Below, piece by piece: positions 6,078 through 11,046 of a stretch of DNA of 11,046 nt. Position numbers and translations under genes: made by a program. Position 1 is the stretch's first letter, and each line of letters opens with the position of its first letter. The notes under the pieces are model-generated. The model ran no database searches and was not told the DNA's origin. It saw nothing but the letters and a program-made list of their open reading frames with translations. This DNA comes from an uncultured Dorea sp. (GTDB lineage: Bacteria > Bacillota > Clostridia > Lachnospirales > Lachnospiraceae). Location of the stretch: positions 36,156-47,201 of the forward strand of contig CAJULU010000007.1 of assembly GCA_910587575.1 (NCBI GenBank). Reading direction: 5' to 3'.

Positions 6078-7212
6078 ATGATTCTCCTCCTTTTTCCTGC
6101 GCAAAACGGTGTACAAGTCTTTGAAATTCCTTCTTTTCCTTCATTCCCTCAAAAACCGGGTGGGATAATGCCTGGCTGATATTCTGCCCCATAAATCCCC
6201 GGTCTCTCGGCGCCATATCCCCCAGCGGCAGTTCTTCAATCCATCCGTCCAGCAGATCAAAATAGTCATCTCCATGAAGACAGCCTCTCTTTGCATTCAG
6301 CAGCCGGTCCACGCACTTTTCAAACGATCCCAGTGACAGAAGAGACTCTTCCCAGTTCTCATTCCGTGCATACACCACAGCGGACTGAAAATAAAACTGG
6401 GCCGCCAGATTCGGATGAAGATTCTCTAACGAATACTCCTTTATCACGCACCGGATCCGCCCGATGGTTTTCTCACACCGATCTATTTCGTTTTCATACA
6501 GGGCAAGAGACAATATTCCGTCTCCTACCAGATTCAGCAGATCCACATACTGTCTTCCCTGAATATGGAATTTTGCCTGATCCGTTTCTCCCATCATCTG
6601 GTAGGCCTGGACCAGAAGGGCTCCTGCCTGTCCCTGTCCGCCAAGACGGCCGGGCTTTGCTGCCGGTTCCAGCAGATTCACTGTTTCCGCCGCTCTCCCC
6701 ATCTGAAGAGTCAGCCCCGCTTTCAGAGCCAGAGCGTCATTGCACAGACCCACGTCACCAGAATTTTCCAGGATATGGTCACACCAGCCGGCCGCCTCTG
6801 AAAGAATCTCCTTCTGCCCCTCCTTTGTCTCTGCCAGCATAGAGTGGTTCCAATAGAGAACACCCAGCTGCAGCAGGAGCGGATAACAGGAATAATACCT
6901 GTGTGCCAGAGTGCGGGTTTTCCGGACGGCCTCTTCAAAAGGAAGATTTGCAAAATCTCTGGACAGTTCCTCATAACGGCGGCGGATCTGCTCCCGGGAA
7001 AGCTGCGGCTCATATCCCAGAAGCCCGTCCACGGTCACATCAAAAAATGCAGAGAGCCCAAGGAGCATCAGCAGATCCGGCGTACTCTGGGCATTTTCCC
7101 ATTTGGATACAGAGGCTTTGGTCACTCCCAGAAAATCCGCCAGTTCCTCCTGGGTAATCTTCCTTGCGTGCCGCAGACGTGTAATATTGTCTGCAAGATT
7201 TAATCCATACAT
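6070..7212 (-). CDS. XRE-family transcriptional regulator with helical (TPR-like) C-terminal domain
   Basis: The product has 380 residues. The N-terminus is a clear HTH_3/XRE domain (about 6-62): NITRLRHARKITQEELADF, then GVTKASVSKWE as recognition helix, and DVTVDGLLGY at the end. The remaining 300 residues are helix-rich with alternating hydrophobic pairs and no membrane segments. They resemble the TPR-like sensor domains of large XRE regulators, which often respond to a peptide or a small ligand. The ATG at 7212 has AGGAG nine bases upstream. It is the first gene of the operon, and its end overlaps the PLDc_N-type gene by eight bases. It probably regulates its own operon and so the exporter. 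The signal and sign of regulation are not visible. Confidence 0.87.
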   Translation of the reverse strand: MYGLNLADNITRLRHARKITQEELADFLGVTKASVSKWENAQSTPDLLMLLGLSAFFDVTVDGLLGYEPQLSREQIRRRYEELSRDFANLPFEEAVRKTRTLAHRYYSCYPLLLQLGVLYWNHSMLAETKEGQKEILSEAAGWCDHILENSGDVGLCNDALALKAGLTLQMGRAAETVNLLEPAAKPGRLGGQGQAGALLVQAYQMMGETDQAKFHIQGRQYVDLLNLVGDGILSLALYENEIDRCEKTIGRIRCVIKEYSLENLHPNLAAQFYFQSAVVYARNENWEESLLSLGSFEKCVDRLLNAKRGCLHGDDYFDLLDGWIEELPLGDMAPRDRGFMGQNISQALSHPVFEGMKEKKEFQRLVHRFAQEKGGESYD

Positions 7213-7251
7213 ACGATGATTCTCCTGTCAAATATATTTTTTTCATCTTTT

Positions 7252-7280
7252 ATTATAGTGAATGATACTTTGTACAGCAA
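7252..7280 (-). promoter_or_regulatory. Sigma-A promoter of the XRE/ABC operon
   Basis: On the minus strand TTGCTG (7280-7275) is 17 bases from a perfect TATAAT (7257-7252). Transcription would start near 7245, about 33 bases before the ATG at 7212. A short dyad TAC-TTT-GTA (7266-7274) lies in the spacer and could be part of an autoregulatory operator, but it is too short to be convincing. Confidence 0.72.
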
Positions 7281-7329
7281 TGGAATGTAACGCTACTTTT
7301 GGAAATAAAATCAACCGGCAGGAAACAGC

Positions 7330-7357
7330 TTGACTTTTTTCATTTTCCGAGTATACT
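7330..7357 (+). promoter_or_regulatory. Sigma-A promoter of purF
   Basis: TTGACT (7330-7335) and TATACT (7352-7357) are 16 bases apart, a strong match, with transcription starting near 7364. The spacer contains TTTTCCGA, which recalls the core of the PurR box (AWWWCCGAACWWT). The rest of the box does not match, so PurR control is not supported. It is divergent from the XRE/ABC promoter. Confidence 0.7.
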
Positions 7358-7374
7358 ACAAACTGTAAGCAAAG

Positions 7375-7405
7375 ACGCTTTGGAGTATTTCCAGAGCGTT
7401 TTTTT
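7375..7405 (+). terminator. Intrinsic terminator in the purF leader, candidate attenuator
   Basis: ACGCTTTGGA (7375-7384) pairs with TCCAGAGCGT (7390-7399), a 10-bp stem with one T-G wobble and the loop GTATT, followed by a run of seven Ts (7399-7405). It lies downstream of the purF promoter and upstream of the purF ribosome binding site, and no plus-strand gene ends before it. The natural reading is conditional termination of purF transcription. No aptamer fits in the roughly 10 leader bases before the stem. Confidence 0.7.
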
Positions 7406-7434
7406 ATGTTTTTCCACGAAAGGAGCATGGCAAC

Positions 7435-8802
7435 ATGGGAATCAAAGAAGAATGCGGCGTATTTGGTATCTTCAATCCTGGCGGAGAGGACGCAGCCTCT
7501 TCCGTCTATTACGGACTGTCTTCACTCCAGCATCGGGGACAGGAATCCTGCGGAATCGCCGTGTGTGATACCAACGGCCCTAAGGGCAATATGAACGTAC
7601 ACAGAGGGATGGGACTGGTACATGAAGTCTTCCAGGAGGACACCCTGGCAGGGCTCAAAGGAAATCTTGGCATCGGGCATGTCCGTTACTCCACCACCGG
7701 AGCGGCCACACTGGACAATGCGCAGCCTCTGGTAATGAATTATATCAAGGGCACGCTGGCCCTTGCCCACAACGGCAATCTGGTGAATACGGACGAACTG
7801 CGGGAGAGCCTGGCCCGCACCGGGGCAATCTTTCGGACCACCACGGATTCTGAGATTATCGCCTATGAGATTGCCCGTGCCAGAGTCAGAACCGGTTCCG
7901 TGGAAGAGGCCATACAACTGGCCGCCGGCCGTATCAAAGGAGCCTACGGCCTGGTCATTGCCAGTCCCCGCAAACTGATTGGTGTGCGGGACCCCTTAGG
8001 CATCCGCCCTCTCTGTCTGGGAAAAAGGGGGGATTCTTATATCATTGCCTCGGAAAGCTGCGCACTGGACGCAGTTGGAGCCGAACTGATCCGGGATATC
8101 CGGCCAGGCGAAATCGTGACCATTTCCCGCAGTGGCATCTCCTCAGACATGGCTTATCCAGGGCAGAAACCGGCGCACTGTATTTTTGAATATATTTATT
8201 TTGCAAGGCTTGACAGCACCCTGGACGGGATTTCTGTCTATGAATCCCGGAAAAAGGCAGGCGCTGCGCTGGCAAAGGCATACCCGGCTGAGGCGGATCT
8301 GGTCACGGGAGTTCCCGATTCCGGAATTACGGCGGCCCAGGGGTATGCCGAAGAGGCCGGTCTTCCCTTTGGACTGGCTTTTTATAAGAACAGCTATGTG
8401 GGGAGAACCTTTATCAAGCCCACCCAGAGAGAACGGGAATCCAGTGTCCGCCTTAAACTGAGTGTACTGCAAAGTACGGTGAAGGGTAAGGACATCGTAC
8501 TGGTCGATGATTCCATCGTGCGGGGCACCACCATTGCAAATCTGATCCATCTGCTGAAACAGGCCGGCGCAGGCCGGGTACACGTGAGAATCAGTTCTCC
8601 TCCCTTCCTGTATCCCTGTTACTTCGGAACAGACGTGCCTTCCAGCCGCCTGCTCCTTGCCGCCTCTCATTCCACGGAGGAAATCTTAAGAATCATCGGC
8701 GCTGACTCTCTGGGTTATATGCGGGTGGAAGATTTATCTGCAACTGTCGGCAGTCTGCCGCTGTGCAAGGCCTGTTTCGATAACCACTATCCGATTCAGT
8801 AA
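7435..8802 (+). CDS. purF: Amidophosphoribosyltransferase (glutamine PRPP amidotransferase)
   Basis: PurF catalyses the first committed step of purine synthesis: PRPP plus glutamine to 5-phosphoribosylamine. The 455-residue protein is complete. A short propeptide MGIKEE precedes Cys7, the nucleophile of the N-terminal glutaminase domain. Further glutaminase motifs are SLQHRGQESCG (30-40), GIGHVRYSTTG (79-89), AHNGN (111-115) and TTTDSE (135-140). The phosphoribosyltransferase half carries VPDSGITAAQGY (293-304) and the PRPP loop IVLVDDSIVRGTT (354-366). Cys249, Cys395, Cys444 and Cys447 fit the four ligands of the [4Fe-4S] cluster in Bacillus-type PurF, which needs propeptide removal and is oxygen-sensitive. 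AAAGGAG lies nine bases before the ATG. No other purine gene adjoins it; it seems monocistronic, with its own promoter and a leader terminator. Confidence 0.96.
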   Translation: MGIKEECGVFGIFNPGGEDAASSVYYGLSSLQHRGQESCGIAVCDTNGPKGNMNVHRGMGLVHEVFQEDTLAGLKGNLGIGHVRYSTTGAATLDNAQPLVMNYIKGTLALAHNGNLVNTDELRESLARTGAIFRTTTDSEIIAYEIARARVRTGSVEEAIQLAAGRIKGAYGLVIASPRKLIGVRDPLGIRPLCLGKRGDSYIIASESCALDAVGAELIRDIRPGEIVTISRSGISSDMAYPGQKPAHCIFEYIYFARLDSTLDGISVYESRKKAGAALAKAYPAEADLVTGVPDSGITAAQGYAEEAGLPFGLAFYKNSYVGRTFIKPTQRERESSVRLKLSVLQSTVKGKDIVLVDDSIVRGTTIANLIHLLKQAGAGRVHVRISSPPFLYPCYFGTDVPSSRLLLAASHSTEEILRIIGADSLGYMRVEDLSATVGSLPLCKACFDNHYPIQ

Positions 8803-8870
8803 CTGGCTTTTTAATAATTTTTCGTTATTTTGCATAATAATTTTTTATTATTTTTTATTTTCATATTCAT
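8803..8870 (+). other. AT-rich gap after purF, no clear terminator
   Basis: The bases after the purF stop are almost purely A/T. The best structure is an A/T-only hairpin AATAAT-TTTTT-ATTATT with following Ts (around 8836-8860), too weak to call a terminator with confidence. No reading frame with a ribosome binding site is present. Confidence 0.3.
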
Positions 8871-8871
8871 A

Positions 8872-8900
8872 TTGACGAAGTCAATGCAACATGATATACT
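8872..8900 (+). promoter_or_regulatory. Promoter of the carbohydrate ABC operon, overlapping a palindrome
   Basis: TTGACG (8872-8877) and TATACT (8895-8900) have the ideal 17-base spacing, with transcription starting near 8907. The -35 is embedded in a perfect palindrome, ATTGAC-GAA-GTCAAT (8871-8885), a natural operator position for a repressor or a recruiting activator. No catabolite-response element was found in the region. Confidence 0.75.
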
Positions 8901-8918
8901 CCTTGTAACAACATTAAA

Positions 8919-8937
8919 TCTGACGCACAGAGTCAGA
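8919..8937 (+). other. Leader hairpin of the carbohydrate ABC operon
   Basis: TCTGAC (8919-8924) pairs with GTCAGA (8932-8937) across a 7-base loop, in the 5' leader between the start of transcription and the ribosome binding site AAGGAGG (8946-8952). No T-run follows. It may stabilise the abundant binding-protein mRNA or act as a second operator half. It shares the TGAC/GTCA core with the upstream palindrome. Confidence 0.4.
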
Positions 8938-8962
8938 CAATCAAGAAGGAGGTTTTTTAGTT

Positions 8963-10231
8963 ATGAAAAAGTTAGCAGCATTATCTCTGATCCTTTCCAT
9001 GATGTGTGGACTGGTCGCATGCAGCAGCAACAGTTCGTCCGATGGGGGATCGGACTCCAAAGAGGAAGGAGGATCCGACGGAAAAGTATCCATTAATGTC
9101 ATTGCCGCACAGTACGGACAGAACACCAAGAGCTGGTGGGAAGATTTTGTTAAGGATTTCACGGCAGAGCATTCTGACATTGACCTTACGGTAGAAGTTG
9201 AGTCATGGAATGACATCTACACGGTAGTGAATACCCGGATTTCCAACAATGAGGCACCGGATATCCTGAATATTGACGTATTCGCCAACTACCAGGCAGA
9301 CGGTCTTCTGCTTCCGGCCGAAGATTTCGTTTCCAAAGAGACATACGACAAGATGTATCCGTCTTTCCTGGAACAGTCTGATGTAGACGGAACGATCTGG
9401 GCAATTCCTGACCTTGCTTCTGCACGTGCATTATATGTCAATGCCGACATCCTGAAAGAAGCCAACGTAGAGATTCCTACCACATGGGATGAACTGACGG
9501 AAGCATGTAAGGCCATCAAGGCTTATAACGGCGATATCTATCCATGGGGCATTGATATGACAACGGATGAAGGCCAGGCAGCATTCGCTTACTACACATG
9601 GAATAATGGCGGTGGATTTGTAGATGATGATGATAACTGGGCTCTGAACAGCGAGAAGAACGTAGAAGCAATCGAATATGCGGTGAACATGGTGAAGGAA
9701 GGCTACACCAACAGCGATCCTGCCAATGATACCCGTTATGACCTTCAGGATATGTTCGGTGCAGGACAGGTTGCCATGATGATCGGTCCTAACAGTATCC
9801 CTACATATATCGCTGACGGCGGATATACCGTTAATTACGAGGTTGCTCCGATTCCTACCAACGGCGGCGTTGATTCCGTTTCTGCAGGTGTCATGGACCG
9901 CTTCATGTGCTTCGACAACGAATATTCAGACGCTGAACTGGAAGCAATCAAGACATTCTTCGATTTCTTCTATGAGGACGAGCGTTATTCTGATTGGGTT
10001 CTGATGGAAGGTTTCCTGCCTGCAACTTCTACAGGCGGAGAGATTCTGGCAGAGGCAGACGAGAGCATGGCAAGCTGGGTTGACATCGTAGGAAGCTGTA
10101 AGTTCTATCCAACAGCAAAGACTGAATGGGACGATGTAAAGCAGGGCGTTATCAATGTTGAGCAGCAGGCATTACTTGGGGGCAATGTGAAAGAGCTGTT
10201 AGACGAACTTCAGAATGAAGTTGCAGAATAA
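8963..10231 (+). CDS. Extracellular solute-binding lipoprotein, family 1, carbohydrate ABC transporter
   Basis: The 422-residue protein starts with a lipoprotein signal, MKKLAALSLILSMMCGLVAC, with lipobox LVAC and the lipidated Cys20. A Ser/Gly/Asp-rich flexible linker follows (about 21-45). The mature part follows the family 1 sugar-binding protein plan: a beta start VSINVIAAQYG, FTAEHSDIDLTVEVESWNDIY, the NNEAPDILNIDVFANYQADG segment, and then IPTTWDELTEACKAIK with GAGQVAMMIGPNSI. It should sit on the outer membrane face, capture a sugar or oligosaccharide, and deliver it to the permease encoded downstream. The substrate is not predictable from the sequence. AAGGAGG lies ten bases before the ATG. 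Codon choice looks smooth and GC-moderate, consistent with strong expression. Two terminator-like hairpins follow the stop and probably keep its expression above that of the permease. Confidence 0.92.
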   Translation: MKKLAALSLILSMMCGLVACSSNSSSDGGSDSKEEGGSDGKVSINVIAAQYGQNTKSWWEDFVKDFTAEHSDIDLTVEVESWNDIYTVVNTRISNNEAPDILNIDVFANYQADGLLLPAEDFVSKETYDKMYPSFLEQSDVDGTIWAIPDLASARALYVNADILKEANVEIPTTWDELTEACKAIKAYNGDIYPWGIDMTTDEGQAAFAYYTWNNGGGFVDDDDNWALNSEKNVEAIEYAVNMVKEGYTNSDPANDTRYDLQDMFGAGQVAMMIGPNSIPTYIADGGYTVNYEVAPIPTNGGVDSVSAGVMDRFMCFDNEYSDAELEAIKTFFDFFYEDERYSDWVLMEGFLPATSTGGEILAEADESMASWVDIVGSCKFYPTAKTEWDDVKQGVINVEQQALLGGNVKELLDELQNEVAE

Positions 10232-10239
10232 GATTGCAT

Positions 10240-10274
10240 AACGGGCCGGGCTGTTATGGCCCGACCCGTTTTTT
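10240..10274 (+). terminator. Terminator-like hairpin 1 between binding protein and permease genes
   Basis: AACGGG-C-CGGGC (10240-10251) pairs with GCCCG-A-CCCGTT (10259-10270) through 11 pairs with one C-A mismatch and a 7-base loop, followed by TTTT (10271-10274). It begins nine bases after the binding-protein stop. It looks like a strong intrinsic terminator inside the operon, suited to partial readthrough or mRNA 3' protection. Confidence 0.75.
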
Positions 10275-10284
10275 CAAGCCAGAT

Positions 10285-10309
10285 ACCCCGTAGCCTGCTG
10301 CGGGGTTTT
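10285..10309 (+). terminator. Terminator-like hairpin 2 between binding protein and permease genes
   Basis: ACCCCG (10285-10290) pairs with CGGGGT (10301-10306), and TTT follows. It lies 15 bases after hairpin 1. The T-run is short, so termination may be weak. Together the two stems form a tandem attenuation or RNA-stabilising element. Confidence 0.55.
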
Positions 10310-10351
10310 CACTTTCAATATTTATCAGAAAACACAAGGGAGGTGTCTTTT

Positions 10352-11046
10352 GTGAAAAACAAAGCATTTCGCAAGGCAGAACCTTATATCTGGATTCTGC
10401 CCAGTATCATCCTGATGGCGGTCTTTATCTTAGTCCCGATTATTTTTGTTTTCAGGATGTCCTTAAGTGATGTAAGTAAGGCTGGTATCATCCGTGGTTT
10501 TGCCGGTTTTGCCAACTTCACCAAAGTCATGAACAGTTCTGCTTTCAAGCTGGTTCTTCGTAATACCATCGTCTGGACCGTGGCCGTTGTAGTTCTGTCC
10601 ACAGTGTTAGGCTTTATCCTTGCCCTGTTGCTGAACAATGAGTTCCGCGGACGTAAGATTGCCCGCGCCATCATGGTCTTCCCATGGGCGACCACGCTGG
10701 TAATCCAGGCAAGTGCATGGAAATTCATTATTGACACGGATTATGGTACATTGAACACATTACTGCTCAAGCTGGGGATCATAGAGCATTCCATCAACTG
10801 GACGCCCACCGCAGAAGCATACTTCACGTGGGAGATTGCCTGCGGTATCTTTGTAACCATTCCGTTCGTTACCTTCTGCGTCCTTTCCGGCCTGCAGAGC
10901 ATTGATACGACTTATTACGAGGCGGCTACCGTGGATGGGGCCGGGAGATGGAAGAAGATCCAGCATATTACCATTCCTGCAATTCTTCCTACCATTGTCA
11001 CCATGTTTGTGTTAAACATCGGCAAAATGGTAAAGGTGGGATATGA
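10352..11046 (+). CDS. Carbohydrate ABC transporter permease (MalF/UgpA type), 3' end cut by the window
   Basis: The frame opens with GTG at 10352, eight bases after GGGAGG, and stays open for 231 codons to the window end, without a stop. The protein begins MKNKAFRKAEPYIWILPSII. Transmembrane segments are seen near residues 12-34, 70-95, 105-122, 158-180 and 208-225. The conserved EAA loop of importer permeases, EAATVDGAGRWKKIQ (190-204) and then ITIPAILP, contacts the ATPase. This is the first permease of a sugar importer; a second permease of MalG type is expected next, outside the window. The typical protein of this group has about 290-300 residues, so roughly a fifth is missing. It receives substrate from the lipoprotein encoded upstream. 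Confidence 0.9.
   Translation, partial: MKNKAFRKAEPYIWILPSIILMAVFILVPIIFVFRMSLSDVSKAGIIRGFAGFANFTKVMNSSAFKLVLRNTIVWTVAVVVLSTVLGFILALLLNNEFRGRKIARAIMVFPWATTLVIQASAWKFIIDTDYGTLNTLLLKLGIIEHSINWTPTAEAYFTWEIACGIFVTIPFVTFCVLSGLQSIDTTYYEAATVDGAGRWKKIQHITIPAILPTIVTMFVLNIGKMVKVGY

Noticed and set aside
7336..7357. PurR box in the purF promoter
   Set aside because: Only the TTTTCCGA core matches; the second half of the consensus and the usual paired second box are missing.
7358..7434. Purine riboswitch in the purF leader
   Set aside because: The space between transcription start and terminator stem is about ten bases, far too short for an aptamer, and no riboswitch core sequence is seen.
8143..8670. 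Long minus-strand reading frame inside purF
   Set aside because: It is a shadow of a highly conserved purF coding region and has no start signal or recognisable product.
8830..9096. Plus-strand reading frame across the AT-rich gap into the binding-protein gene
   Set aside because: It runs through the promoter and leader of the sugar operon and overlaps the lipoprotein signal in another frame, with no ribosome binding site.

Overview
The window reads as chromosomal DNA of an anaerobic Clostridia member, most likely Lachnospiraceae. The support is consistent Firmicutes-style ribosome binding sites (AAAGGAGG), sigma-A promoters, a PurF with the Bacillus-type Fe-S cysteines, a lipoprotein sugar-binding protein, and protein families common in gut Clostridia. 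The species cannot be named from the sequence. No tRNA, rRNA, CRISPR array, transposase or phage gene was seen.

Left part (1-1384): the 5' end of a LysR-type regulator (minus strand, cut by the window edge) faces away from a plus-strand gene. That gene fuses a three-helix PQ-loop (SemiSWEET-like) membrane domain to a divergent SGNH-hydrolase-like domain. The second domain has its own internal ribosome binding site and start codon. The shared AT-rich intergenic region holds a 7-bp-arm dyad and a possible promoter.

Middle accessory block (1385-4216): three genes, AT-rich at the RHH/SSB end. They are an AAA-type ATPase with a C-terminal PD-(D/E)XK nuclease core (minus), an orphan ribbon-helix-helix DNA-binding protein (minus), and a divergently transcribed tandem-OB-fold SSB-like protein (plus). 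Each unit has its own promoter or terminator signals. DNA handling is the common theme, but no defined system can be proven.

ABC operon (4217-7212, minus): a tightly packed four-gene unit, in transcription order an XRE regulator with a long helical C-terminal domain, a small PLDc_N-type membrane protein, an ABC ATPase and an ABC-2 permease. The joints are an 8-nt overlap, a 2-nt gap and an ATGA overlap. It is preceded by a good sigma-A promoter and ends in a terminator shared with the convergent SSB-like gene.

Right part (7213-11046, plus): purF (amidophosphoribosyltransferase, first step of purine synthesis) has a promoter followed by an intrinsic terminator inside its short leader, which suggests attenuation. 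After an AT-rich gap comes a carbohydrate ABC uptake operon: a lipoprotein solute-binding protein, then two tandem terminator-like hairpins, then a MalF/UgpA-type permease cut by the window end. Its promoter overlaps a 15-bp palindrome.

The window shows no clear new system. The best leads are the PQ-loop/SGNH fusion with internal start, the purF leader terminator, the ATPase-nuclease/RHH/SSB block, and the tandem hairpins in the sugar operon.
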